NCBI GenBank assembly: GCA_026018925.1
Contig: JAKSZU010000025.1
Span: forward strand, 27,946,696-28,010,695
From: Tupaia tana
Taxonomy: Eukaryota > Chordata > Mammalia > Scandentia > Tupaiidae
Direction of reading: 5' to 3'
DNA: 64,000 nt
Shown here: positions 31,904 through 42,648 of the stretch, piece after piece
Layout of the letters: every line of letters starts with the position of its first letter
How positions within the stretch are numbered: position 1 is the stretch's first letter
Translations under genes and position numbers: made by a program
Notes under the pieces: generated by a model
Seen by the model: only the letters and a program-made list of their open reading frames with translations
Database searches by the model: none
Told to the model about the DNA's origin: nothing

Positions 31904-31932
<29 letters not shown>
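31655..31932 (+). mobile_element. tRNA-derived SINE, long form, young and complete
   Basis: Near-perfect match to the 40393 copy. Head GGGAACCAGCAGTTAGCGTA, CCGCGGTTCGTGTCCCGG B box, GATCCCGAGAGGAGAATGG, TTTCTGTCTCTATGTG, GGCGAGCGCACGCGCCCTAT, long poly(A). Exact target duplications AAAGAACAAATGGC (31641-31654 and 31933-31946). CpGs largely intact. A good reference copy for the family. Confidence 0.97.
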
Positions 31933-31939
<7 letters not shown>

Positions 31940-31946
31940 AAATGGC

Positions 31947-32950
31947 AACCTGGTGATTCTTTATTTCAGAAATCATCCTAACTTCGAAGTAAAAAGATTT
32001 GGTTAACATTCCAGCCCTAGCGTGCTGTGTGACTCTGTGACGTTAGACTCACAGACCAGTGGGAATATGCATTTTTTTTAAAGTTTCTCCAGAGGCATGG
32101 ACAGTAAAACTTAGAAATAAGTGCACCACACAACTCTAGGCTTCTAAATGCCAAACCAAACCAATATATATCTTTCTTTTCGTAGCTTTGTGTCTAGTTC
32201 TTTGCAAAATAGATGGCAGAGAATTAGGAACATTTGAACATTTGCAAGATATATGGTATATGGTCTAGAATTAATTAGCATATTAATAAACTATTATGAT
32301 CGGAAAACAGATGCCGTGAGGTACCTAACCACACAGGCGTTCAGGTGAGAGCAGGTATTGTGGCCACTGTGCAGAGACGGTGCCCTTTAAGGACAGTCAC
32401 GGGCCATCAGTCACCCGCCCTCCTCCACTGTGTCCCTGTTCTGGTGTGACCACCTTACCAGGCAGTTGAGATGCAGAGAGAGCAAGGAATTCCTCCTAAT
32501 CTACTATGAAAGGAGAGTGCGAGGAAGCAGTATTACATCATCCTATAACGAAGCGGCTTTAAAATGCAGGTTCTAAGGCCCAGGGTCAGCACGTTAAGCC
32601 GAGTCTGGGATATGGCATTGTTGAGGACCCTCTGGCTGGTACGATGAATGGGTTCCCAGCCTCGGCATTGGAATGTAGATGGTCCTCCGTCTTCCTCAGC
32701 CGTACTCCGTGGCCGATCGGTCTCTATACTCAGCAGGAGGGTGTGGGGAGAGATCAGGAAAGGGACGCGACCCCTTCTTCGTGAACAGCCCAAGGGGAAG
32801 GCACCTCATTGTCGTCCACCGACCACAGCAGTGACATACAGGAGTCTCCCTGGTGACAGGGAAGGGCAGTCCCTGCCGGGAAGCTGCTGGCCGAGGACGG
32901 TTCTCTGCTGTGGAGAGCTGAGGGTTAGACCACGTTGGCTGCAGGTCTCC
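31947..32950. other. No recognised feature
   Basis: Unique sequence. Around 32560-32610 a TGCAGGTTCTAAGGCCCAG string hints at a MER5-type relic, not enough to call. Confidence 0.45.
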
Positions 32951-32989
32951 ATAATGGGGCAGCACGGCTGGCCGCCAAAGCCAGGAGAG

Positions 32990-33115
32990 CTTCCCAGAAG
33001 TGGCAGTACATGAACTGAGCCTTGAATAAGGACCAGTCGTTCCCGGGAGGATAAGCCGGAAGGATGCGAGGCAGAGGGAGCAGGGAGTGCCGCGCACACG
33101 GGGAGACAAAGGAGA
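32990..33115 (+). mobile_element. Probable L2 fragment
   Basis: AACTGAGCCTTGAATAAGGA, GGATAAGCCGGAAGGATGCG and AGGCAGAGGGAGCAGGGAGT mirror the L2 blocks 'gagctgagtcttgaaggatgag..ggcagagggaacagcatg'. It accounts for part of the overlapping open frames of 100-194 codons at 32696-33280. Confidence 0.55.
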
Positions 33116-35485
33116 CAAAGCGGCTGCATCTCCCTTGCAGGCTGATCTGACCACGTGGCGGCCAGTAGTGGAGGCTGAGGCTGGAGGGGAGAGGACGGGG
33201 AGCTGGTGTGAAAAGCCTGGAAGCCATGACAGTAGCGCACCCCCTCCTCTTCCAGCTCCCGCTTCCCTCGGCATTCTCATCGATCAGGTCTAGGTCCCCA
33301 CCGACTATTGTCTCGGTCTTGATCGTTCACGAAGATAATCTCCCCACGAGACAGGGCCACTAAAAGGGACATCCTTCGTTTTGAATGACTGACCTTTTAA
33401 TTCTCCCAGCTGACGGTGTAGATAAAGCCTGGCCCTGTGTCTCCGCCAACCGGGCCTCTATTGAGGAGAGCAAACTGGTTCCTTGGCTGACACAACCCAG
33501 GGCGCACCAAGGACGTGGCGAGGTCGCGGCCACGCAGCACCTGCTAATTAACTGCTTTCTGAAACGCAGGCGTCCAGCGTATTGTGTTTCCTCATCGATA
33601 CCTTTCAGCCGAGAGCACAATCCCCAGTGACAGCAATATGTTCATTTATTTTTAATATTCCATGACCTACTCAGGGTTATGGCCTCATTAAAAAACGATT
33701 GATGTCTTTGGCATAAGCCTGCGAAGTGTCCTTGTTGTCTGCGTTTAAACACGACAAAGAAAAAAAATGAAAAAGGGTTGCCCTAGATCTTTCCAAGACT
33801 GTAACAAAAACTGACAAGAGTAATTGTTTGCTACTTCAGGGACTTATAAAAATAGATAACCAATCAAGTGAGGTCAGTAAATTTCGCTGCTTCTATATAT
33901 GGTTGAAAAGGTGTTATTGTTAAAGATTTACATCGCTAACATTAATGGGAAAATTCTGGCTCCCTTATTAATTTGACTTAATTAATTTTCTGCAGAATAC
34001 TGGGATACTAGAATACGTAGAAGCCTTTCAACTTCAGGTTCTCTATGGAAATCCCACAGAGGGTTCTTTGGTTGATCTCTGTACAAACACCGTACTGTGG
34101 AGTTGCATGGGTGCCGTGAGTGAGTCTGCATGAGCAGAATGGGACTTTGAATATGGACAGCTGTTGAGAAACGGGGCTTCGCCCAGTTTAGACGCTCACG
34201 ACAGCTATGGAGAAGGCATGACTTTGCGTCAAACTCTTTTATGCTTTGTGGTTGCTGAGAGCTGACATTCATAATGACGTGTTTCTCCCAAGCACCTCCT
34301 ACAGAAGCCTCTGAGTGGCACACGAAGGACTGTAGGACCCGCTGATTTCCTGGGTACCAGATGCCACTATTTGGTGCCATGTTAACCCAGGAGCTAGCTC
34401 CCTGGCTGATGGCTGCCAGAGGACGCCATGTCAGTGAGAGTGCAGCTAAGCCCCCTGACTTCGAGTTATTCCACTTCAGCAGGAGAGACGACATGTAAAA
34501 ACGATCCTGCTGAATTTGCAGAAGCGTCCAAAGAAAAATAGCTATGTAGTCTTTTGAGAGCAGATGAAGAGGAGAAAGAAAACAAATTTTCTTGGCACTT
34601 CAGGGGTATAAATGACAGTTGGCATCTCAGATCCACTACCTTCCCATCACATACACGTGGTGCCATTGGACGCCCACGGCTGGACTTCTCCAACCTCATG
34701 GAGACACTTAGAATACAGAGTGTTGGGAGGATTAAACAAAAAATGCGTGCAAATGGATAAAATGATGTCCAACAGAATATATCCTCAAAAGTGTTAATTC
34801 TTCATTATATTAATGTTAACAGAGGTGGGCAACATTTCAGATGTCTGACATTTAAGATGGACTTTGAAGAATAAAGATTTGAAAAGTAGAGAAAAAAGAA
34901 AAAAAAAAGATTCTGGAAGAAGAAAAAGAAGCAAAAACACAGATCAGCAACACACATAGATCAGGGATGTAAGGTCTCATTTCCTTTGCTTCAAGCAAAA
35001 AAGAAAAACAGCAAATTATTCTTTTAAAAAGGAAATGAGAAAACTAGTGCATACTGAACACTATACCATTTGATAAATCACAGTGTGTTTTATCTCACCA
35101 GTGAAGAAACTGAGACTCTCTCCACTTGTTCTGTATCAGAATAATAATAAAAATAAAAGTCTAAAATTCTGACCCCCACAATCGTAACTCTGAAATCTGG
35201 TCTATTACCACTTCATCAAAACTTTGAAAAAGCGTTGACAATTATAATCAATACTGTATTGATAATAGAATCTGTCAATATCCAGGCACTCTGAGAACAC
35301 TTGAAGCTGGTCGGTCACTGAATTCTCCAGCAGTGTTTCACTGATTACTCAAAAGCACGAAAGTGCAGTTATCCACACTAGGAAGTGAGGAGCGGGGAGG
35401 TGATACCGAGGTCTCCACGCCTAAGCAAGGAGACTCAGACATCCGGAGCTGGGTCAGCAGCTGAGATGAAGCTGAAGGGGATGCT
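33116..35485. other. Largely unique sequence, no gene recognised
   Basis: 33360-33760 is compact and contains homeodomain-type TAATTA and AT-rich cores, but conservation cannot be judged from one genome. The 170-codon minus frame at 33982-34494 has no domain I recognise. A weak MIR-like GAAGAAACTGAGACTCTC lies near 35105. Confidence 0.45.
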
Positions 35486-35489
35486 CAGA

Positions 35490-35870
35490 ACTGTGTGAGG
35501 GCCTTCGGCTGCTGCAGCGAAGCACCGCAGACGTGGTTCCTAAGCAATGCTCTCCATGCCTCGCCGTCCCTGAGGCTACAGAACCGCTGCTGGTGAGGGC
35601 TGCTTCCTGGCTCATGGGCTGCACCTTGCTGCTGTGTCCACACCTGGTGATAAGGTGGACCCGCTGATTTCCACCCTGGTGGAAGGGTGGTGGGTTCTCT
35701 CTGGGGTGCTTTTCATAAAGACAATGACTCAGGTGGGAGAGCTCTGCCCTCGTGACCTAAACACGTCCGAAGGCCCCACCTGCTCCCGTCCTCACATGAA
35801 GGCTAGGATTTCAGTGTATGAATGCGGGCGGCGCGTGAACATTCAGCCTATGGCAAGAATCAAATCCAGC
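35490..35870 (-). mobile_element. MLT1/MST-type MaLR LTR
   Basis: Minus copy. On + it reads GCTGCTGCAGCGAAGCACCG, GGTGAGGGCTGCTTCCTGGC, TGCTGCTGTGTCCACACC, CGAAGGCCCCACCTGC, GGCTAGGATTTCAGTGTATG and GAACATTCAGCCTATGGCAA, the reverse of the MaLR LTR order. Unusually rich in CpG for an old LTR. The 123-codon plus frame over it is incidental. Confidence 0.75.
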
Positions 35871-36809
35871 TCCGATTCCAAACCCCTTTTTCCATCACAC
35901 CCGGGTGCTGCTTTTCACTTACACGTTGGCCTGGAACTACGTCTGGACACGTCCAAGGATTTCCTGGATGTCTTCGTGGTCGGTGTCACTGAAGATGAAC
36001 TGTAATGCCTGTGGTTTCTCATCAGCTTCTCTGTGAGAATAACCACGTCAATAAACCAGCAGAGAACCCAAGAGCAGGCTGGCCAGAGTGAAAGGTGAGC
36101 CGTGCGAATGAGAAGTAAAACCGTTCAACGTCATCCCCTCCTGCCTCACCTTCCAACACCATTGCTTCCCACATTGGCCCTGGGCAGCAGGTCCGTGTGG
36201 GCTGCTTGGTGAAGAACACATGAAGGAGAATAAAAGAATGAAATGAAATTGCCGGTAAAGCAAATATATAATCTCAAAACCAGGTAGCACTTTAAAACAT
36301 GAGTGAGGTAGCTAAAACAAATACAGCCACAATCGAGATACTCAGATTGCAAATTAGTCCTTCTTCCTTCTGCAAACATATGTGGACATCAAATTTAGCA
36401 GTGGCAGGAGCAGCAGGCTTACGAAAGTCAGAGAGCGATGTACACAGACGAAAATACACATGCATGCGTGAATCTGGAACACAGCATAATACACAGCATG
36501 TAATTCATTGTGTGTGTGCGTGCGTGTCTTTTCCCTGTCAGGTTACTTTTAGGAATGCAATGTCTATGAAAACACGTGCCTGTTTTCAGTCCTATGTCAG
36601 ATATGATTTGAAGAATGGAGGAAGGTAGAAACCTGAACATGACTAGGACCCGTGTCCTTTATTTATTTACCATTCTTATTCAGTGGATAGTTAGCGTTAT
36701 CTGGACTGGCTACGTCGATTGCGTTTACGGGAACGTCCTGCATTCTCTCACGTGACCTTTAGGGGCTCCTGGGACGCGCCGTCGTCGTCCCCGTGTTGTG
36801 GTGAACAGA
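35871..36809. other. No recognised feature
   Basis: Unique sequence. Confidence 0.5.
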
Positions 36810-36890
36810 CCGGCAGGTGCTGGTGCTGGTGCAGCTCATAAGGAATGGGGCCAGGGTTTAAACCCAGGCACTCTAGCCCCGTCTACACTT
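36810..36890 (+). mobile_element. MIR, 3' part
   Basis: GTGCAGCTCATAAGGAATGG, GGCCAGGGTTTAAACCCAGG and CACTCTAGCCCC match MIR 'cacacagctagtaagtggcag..gggattcgaacccaggcagtctggctcc'. Confidence 0.7.
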
Positions 36891-38195
36891 GACTTCTCTC
36901 CAAGTACTAGCTCAGTGCTCGGTGCACACCCTGTGGTAGGCCCTGCGCCCGGCACTTCCACACCACTTTCTACAACTGCCCTCCTCCCCTCCTTACTCGT
37001 ATTCGTGACACATTGGGGAACTGATGGGCCCAGACACGTGCCTGTCCTCTCGTCCCTGTCTTCTGGTCCCTGCCACCCTGGAAATGCGGGACTTGGATAA
37101 GGAGTGGTCTCTGCAAAGGTGTCTTCAAATACTCGAACGTATTCTAAAGTAGGTTTTGGTTAGGGGTTCAAAACACAACAAGGCGTGCAACCTCTTGAAG
37201 TCCAGCGTGAGGACGGGACAGCCCATGGTGCAGCTGCAGAGCTCAGGCCTGCAGAGCCCCCCTGCTGGCTTCCAGGTCTCCCAGAGGCCCCGTGCTCTCC
37301 TCAGCATGCTCCATGCATTTTGCAGGAGAATGTGCTGCTGGTTCCGAGCTGACACTGATTGAAAACCTCGCCCCGGGCCAACTGCTCGGAGGAGACTCGG
37401 GTGAGAAGGAAACACCCGAGCTGGTTGTAGAGATTTGTCAGCTTCAGAGATCACAGGAGAGAGAGAAGAGATCAGGCAGTGCCCCAAGGCGAGGCGGAGG
37501 GAGTTGTGATTTTTGTCTTTCTTTTTTTTCCCCTAAAACTTTGGTCAAGCAAAAAAAAAAAAAAAAAAGCAATCAGTATTAGGCAGGTTGCTCTTGGTAG
37601 TTGCATGGGGCTGTTATGGAGATTCGGTCTGCTAGGTTTTTTTCCTTTTTACCTCCCAGTGACCCTTCTCTCTTTCTCCCTCAAGCAATGGAGGTGACCT
37701 CGGCTACAGAAACTTGCTTTGCTCTCATTAGAGAGTAGCCAAGGGCTCTTTAAACTAATAAAGCAGGAGGAAAATCAGATAAAACAAGATAGGAGGTTGG
37801 GGTGGAGATGACAAGAAAGTGCCTTAAAGGGTTTATGTTAATAATTACAGTCTGAGGAGCTGGAATCAGACTCTAAGCAGAAAGGCACTTTATGATGTAT
37901 TTATAGCAGTTTCAAAATGTTCTGCATAATAATGCCAATTTTGAAGTTTCCTATTATCGTCCTTCCCCATAAACATAGCAGTTTTCCTCAGGAAATTATT
38001 CAAAAAGCAAACACTTTCCCTCTCAAAGCAGAACAGAACAGAGTCATTTTTACAACAGGAAGAAAATGAAATAAAACGTGCTCGGTAATACATTGAAATG
38101 CCTTCTCTAGCCTGCTGAGAATTCCGAGGACACGTGCGTGGAGCCCTAAGACGGTTTTCCTTGGCATCTATTAGGAAAATGCCTACGATTTGTCC
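36891..38195. other. No recognised feature
   Basis: Unique sequence with a poly(A) run at 37552-37568. No exon recognised. Confidence 0.5.
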
Positions 38196-38202
38196 CCAAG
38201 TT

Positions 38203-38240
38203 GTTTTGTTGTTGTTGTTGTTTGTTTGTTGTTGTTGTTC
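38203..38240. repeat. (GTT)n microsatellite
   Basis: GTT trinucleotides with one TTTG interruption. Confidence 0.9.
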
Positions 38241-38384
38241 TGTCCTTCTTAATTCCTCCTCTGTATGTCCCTCCCTTGCTTTCTGCCCCGTGATCTGCCT
38301 GTGGGTACTTGTCGACGGACAGTGAGCTGCTCTGCTTCATCGCACGCTGGTTTTGACCTCTTCACGTTGTAATTGTCCAGCGGG

Positions 38385-38490
38385 CTCCTGGGGACAAGCG
38401 TACTTGCTGGTAGAAATACAGCAATGAATAAAGCTAGGTCCCTGTTTTGATTTCATCTTACCAGTAGAAAACTAGAGACTTAAATTATAT
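38385..38490 (+). mobile_element. Probable L2 fragment
   Basis: GGTAGAAATACAGCAATGAA, TAAAGCTAGGTCCCTGTTTT and TTACCAGTAGAAAACTAGAG follow 'gggatacagcaatgaacaaaac..aaatccctgtcttcatggagctta'. Confidence 0.55.
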
Positions 38491-38559
38491 TTATATTTAT
38501 TCGCATTATACATTGCGAACCATTATCGTGTAGCATTTGAAACTCACGCCTTGGAGGCA

Positions 38560-38745
38560 AACGCTCCGGCTTTGAACCTCACTCTTTCACTTACAGAACA
38601 CCCTGGCCTTGGTTCCGTTGCTTACACGTTCTGAACTCTGAGTTCTTCATCAGAAAAGGGAGAGAATGCCCACCTAGCAGGACAGAGAGCAGAGAGCATA
38701 GACAGGTAGCACAGCAGGTACTCGACACTCAGCACGGGGTGGCCT
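38560..38745 (-). mobile_element. MIR
   Basis: Reads on + as GGCTTTGAACCTCACTCTTT, CCGTTGCTTACACGTTCTGA, ACTCTGAGTTCTTCATCAGA, AAAGGGAGAGAATGCCCACC and ACAGCAGGTACTCGACACTC, the reverse-complement order of MIR. Overlapping minus frames of 123 and 107 codons start to its right. Confidence 0.75.
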
Positions 38746-39234
38746 GGCGAATAGTGTGCCGAGTAAGTGCGTGTCATGTGCACGGAGGAGGGAGACGCGG
38801 CTGCTTCCCAGCTGGGGCGTCCCTGCAGACCTGGAACTGGAGGCAGGGACTGCGACACTCCCGGGCAGAGATGAAGAGGTAGGTAACAGGAGGCCCGGGC
38901 TGGGGTCCATGTAGGGGTACCCGGAACGAAACAGGAATGACTCCTGCCTATCTGTGTTTGCCATAGTGGTTGGTGCGGGGCGAGAGAAAACATTCAACTC
39001 GAAGACGGAGTTGGAAGAAGACCATGAAAGGACTTTTGTTCTACATGAAGGAATTTTAATCTCAGAAAATGAGAAATAATTAAAGATCTTTCAGACAAGG
39101 AATAAAATCCCAGAATTGTACTTTAGAAAGTGAAATCTGGAATTCTAGGGCCGGGGAGACGAGATAAGATCAGAGGGAGGGTGGTGCCTGCTACTCGTTA
39201 CTGTCGAATTCAGGCACACTTACAGCTCTGCTGA
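38746..39234. other. No recognised feature
   Basis: Unique, fairly GC-rich; open minus frames at 38622-38997 not supported by any domain. Confidence 0.5.
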
Positions 39235-39250
39235 GATGCTTTTAACCTAT

Positions 39251-39427
39251 TCTTTTTTAGAATTATTTTTTATTTAACTTTATTTATTTGTTTGTTTGTT
39301 TATTTTAATTTGACCAGAGAGGAACAGAGAGAGAGGAGAGAAAGCCTCCAGGTCCAGGACTAGAACCGCAGTCAGCCATGAGGGAGTCCAGAGTCCTTAA
39401 CTACCATGCCACCTGCTAACCCCAAGA
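39251..39427 (-). mobile_element. tRNA-derived SINE, short form
   Basis: TTTAATTTGACCAGAGAGGA, CCAGGTCCAGGACTAGAACC, GTCAGCCATGAGGGAGTCCA, ACTACCATGCCACCTGCTAA. Imperfect target duplications GATGCTTTTAACCTA and GATACTTTTAATCTTA (about 39235-39249 and 39428-39443). Confidence 0.88.
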
Positions 39428-39443
39428 GATACTTTTAATCTTA

Positions 39444-40150
39444 ATTATCTTTACAGATAGTGGTAGATCAATAAAGGCCACACATTGGACCAAGAGTTAT
39501 CATACAGAGGAAAGAGTCATTTCACTAACGATTTAGTGTGTTCATCAGTTAATAAACCCATGATGAACTGGATTCCATAACTTGTAGGGTATGTATTCCC
39601 TTACACCAGTTAAGTATCACAAAACCGTGTTTCATTAATCAATAAAAGAGGGACTGAATTGAAAAGCATGGGCAATATAAATATTTAAAATACGGATGAA
39701 TAAAGACTAGATCGAGGAGGACATGAGTTAAAGGAGAATGGAAGTAATTGATATTAGAGCAAAATAAGTTAGAAATCTTCTGGAATGGGTGTGGTCGGCA
39801 GCACGAAACCAGGGAGCTGTCAAACAGGCTGACCATTCACAGTTTAGGTTATGAGTGAATCCCACCCCCTGGACTGTAGACTGAGGGCCGGGGAGACTGC
39901 GAGACTCAGAGAGAGAAAAGCCTCCCCATACGGAAGGTGAGTTCGAGTGGAGAAGAGGACGTGAGTCCCTGGGGTGTGTGGACAATGTTCCTGTCCCCCT
40001 TGAGCTGACTATTTTCTATTTTAGCTTCTCTTGGACTGAGATTAGTGATTACATGGAAGTTATTCTTGGTTATTTAAATCACAGTGAATCATGCTCTGGA
40101 GCAAATTAATTTTTTCTAAAACAAGCATGTTTAAGTGTATTGATTTGTGC
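39444..40150. other. No recognised feature
   Basis: Unique sequence. Confidence 0.5.
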
Positions 40151-40320
40151 TGAGAGAGAGGGAAAGACGAACCCTCGACAGGGCCTCCTGCTGTAGCGTG
40201 CCCTGGCTTTCCCAGCCTATGAGGCACGCCCAGTGGGTGCAGGCTGGCCTGAAAGCGAAGGTGAGCAGTGTGCCTCCATGCACTACCACAGCAGCGTGGG
40301 CCTACTACGTTTGCTTTTTA
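40150..40320 (-). mobile_element. Possible 7SL-containing SINE relic
   Basis: GAGAGAGAGGGAAAGACG, CAGCCTATGAGGCACGCCCA and CAGTGGGTGCAGGCTGG recall the minus-strand composite SINE at 44195-44400, but divergence is high. Confidence 0.35.
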
Positions 40321-40392
40321 TTTCCATTTCTTCTTTTTCTTTCTTTCTTTATTTTTTTTAGTCTCCAGAATACCCTTGTTAAAACTCTCCTC

Positions 40393-40660
40393 GGGAACCA
40401 GCAGTTAGCGTAATGGCTATGTCGCTGGACTCCCACGTAGTCGACCGCGGTTCGCGTCTCGGACCCGGTGGCTTACAACTCACGCCGGGCATGTGTGCGT
40501 GCATGCCCAAGATCCCGAGAGGAGAATGGAGGAGAAGGGATTGCGGCGTGACCATCTCCCCTGGGGGGTGATTTCTCGCTTTCTGTCTCTATGTCTCTCT
40601 CTGTCTGTCTGGCGAGCGCACGCGCCCTATAGCGAAAAAAACCTCTCCAAAAAAAAAAAA
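40393..40660 (+). mobile_element. tRNA-derived SINE, long form, young and complete
   Basis: GGGAACCAGCAGTTAGCGTA, CCGCGGTTCGCGTCTCGG, GATCCCGAGAGGAGAATGG, GGGGGGTGATTTCTCGCTTT, GGCGAGCGCACGCGCCCTAT and poly(A). Exact target duplications AAAACTCTCCTC (40381-40392 and 40659-40670). CpG-rich and very close to the 31655 copy, so both belong to the youngest subset here. Confidence 0.97.
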
Positions 40661-40661
40661 A

Positions 40662-40720
40662 ACTCTCCTCAATTCCTATTGAGTAGGAATAGTTACCTTT
40701 GAATAGGAATTGAGGAGAGT
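40662..40720. repeat. Perfect 19-bp inverted repeat (hairpin)
   Basis: Left arm ACTCTCCTCAATTCCTATT (40662-40680) and right arm AATAGGAATTGAGGAGAGT (40702-40720), separated by 21 nt. A second short pairing, ATTCCTA with TAGGAAT, lies within. The left arm overlaps the SINE target-site duplication. Confidence 0.97.
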
Positions 40721-40964
40721 ATACTGACCATATAGTCATCACTATTAGACTTACCTAACAGAAATTATTTTATTTAGTCTTTTTATCTACTGGAGGAAAA
40801 CAAGTCTCCAATCTGCTACTTGAACAGGTGGGCCGTCCTTAACCGGGTCTTTCCAGATAAGCTGACTTACGTTGCCATTAGGGCTTCTGTGAATGTCCTC
40901 ACTGAGTGGCCCTTGATGGGGAGAACGTCTGTCTCTTTCCACAGTCCTGTTTCCTGCATGTAGG

Positions 40965-41020
40965 AAGTGGCACACAGTTCTCAGTGAGTGTCTGTCGAAT
41001 GAATCCAAGAGTGTATGTGA
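40965..41020 (-). mobile_element. Probable MIR/L2 tail
   Basis: AAGTGGCACACAGTTCTCAG, TGAGTGTCTGTCGAATGAAT matches 'cctggcacatagtaggtgctcaataaatgtttgttgaatgaat'. Confidence 0.5.
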
Positions 41021-41724
41021 GTTTCCGTTTACTCTCTCTGTCTTAGGATTTAGACGATATGCTTGTAAGCTTTCCCTCTCTCCCTTTGCCTCTTTCTGAT
41101 CAATTAATATGGTCTGGAGAGGAGGGTCATCTGTGATGAGAAGAACTGTAGTCGTCTGGGTGTTTACACGCATACGTGTATTTTTCCTGCTTAGTGATAG
41201 CATCCACGTTGCAGCAGAAGCCATGTAGTTTTAAGCAATTCAGAAGCTTAAGTATAAGGATGTTTTAACACTGTAGCTTGTGCTGGCAAAATAGATTTCT
41301 ACTTTTTTACATGTATTGCGGGACCCCTGAGATCTTAGACTGCAACAAACCATAGAGACCAGTTCAAGCCAGATAGTGTAATCATCGGATACTCCAACTA
41401 GAAAAGATTTCAAGAGCAGCTACTGTTTGCCAAAATGTATTTGCTGCGGCTCAAGAGAAAACACCAAATAAATACTGGGAAACATCACGTGTGATATCCC
41501 CCCTTTGGAAATTTTTAAAGCATGTTGGAATACTAAGGTACAGCACTTTTCTCAATGAGAACTCTTATGTATGTTTGGGCCAGCATTCAATATGCTTTAT
41601 CAAAGACCACTTTATGTGCAAGACATTAATTAATGACCAATGGAAATACTAAATCACTACCTTATCATTGGAACCATTCAGGTGGTTATTTTTGTTTCTT
41701 TTTTTGTTTGTTTTGTTCTTCTTT

Positions 41725-41757
<33 letters not shown>

Positions 41758-42379
41758 CAGAGGAGTCATTAGCATAAAGCTCTATTTTATTTTTGTTTTC
41801 TCATTCTTGTTCTACTTATTTTTCCTGTGGTATCTTCTGTTTTCCTTTGCTCTAACTATTTCCCACACTGGCTGATGTTGGCCCCAGGAAACTATAGTTT
41901 CTTTCCAGGATTTTTTTCTGAGCTACATATTTTCACATTTGACCACTTTCTGGACTTTCACATTTGATTGTTGTATTAAAAAACTTACCTACTCACCTCA
42001 TTTCCTCCTCCTCCTCTTTTCACTAAAATGGATATGACTTTAGTATACACCTGAGAATAATCCTCCAATCTCTCTCATAACATTTTCTCCTCTTGTCAAT
42101 TTGGCCATTCAGTGAACTTGAGTATCATCTTCTCCTTCTGTACAGATTATCCCCAAACGCTTGTGACAGTTTGAGTTCTCTACGTTAGTCTGAGTTTTGT
42201 GAGAAAATGATCCCTAGCGATAGGGGGCATACTTGGAAGCAGATGAGCGCATTGGGAAGACATAATTAAAGAGTTGGTTTTCAAACAGAAAGAGAGAGAG
42301 AGAGAGACCAGCCAACTAAATATTCACAAAGTCAAAAGTGAAAATAAATGGAAATACACAAAAGTCAGTTCAAAGAAGA
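41021..42379. other. Unique sequence with an orphan poly(T) run
   Basis: A run of about 28 T at 41726-41753 has no SINE body beside it, so it may be the tail of a severely truncated retroposed copy. 41760-42120 is pyrimidine-rich without recognised identity. Confidence 0.5.
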
Positions 42380-42648
42380 GGGCGAGCCTCGCAGCATAGC
42401 AGTTAAGCACTGTGTGAAGGAAGTTGAATCTCACATGGACGACAGAGGCTCATGTCCTGGCTTCATGGCTTCAGGCTGGTGATGTGTGTGTACCTAGAAT
42501 CTGAGGGGACAGAGAATGGAGGAAGGAGGGTGGCAGTGTGTCTTGGCCCCACTGCGCTTTTCTTTCTCTCGCTCTCTTTCTCTTCTCTCTCTCTCTCTCT
42601 TTTTTGTTTGTGCATTTACCCTCTGGCATTAAAAAAGAAAAAAAAGGA
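42380..42648 (+). mobile_element. tRNA-derived SINE, long form, diverged
   Basis: GGCGAGCCTCGCAGCATAGC head, AGTTAAGCACTGTG A box, AGGCTCATGTCCTGGC B-box region, TAGAATCTGAGGGGACAGAG, GGAGGAAGGAGGGTGGCAG, CT repeats, then TGCATTTACCCTCTGGCATT and poly(A). Confidence 0.8.

Noticed and set aside
33360..33760. Enhancer-like conserved element
   Set aside because: AT-rich homeodomain-type cores are common by chance; conservation cannot be seen from one sequence.
33982..34494. 170-codon minus frame in unique DNA
   Set aside because: No domain, signal or splice context recognised; the length is possible by chance in 64 kb read in six frames.
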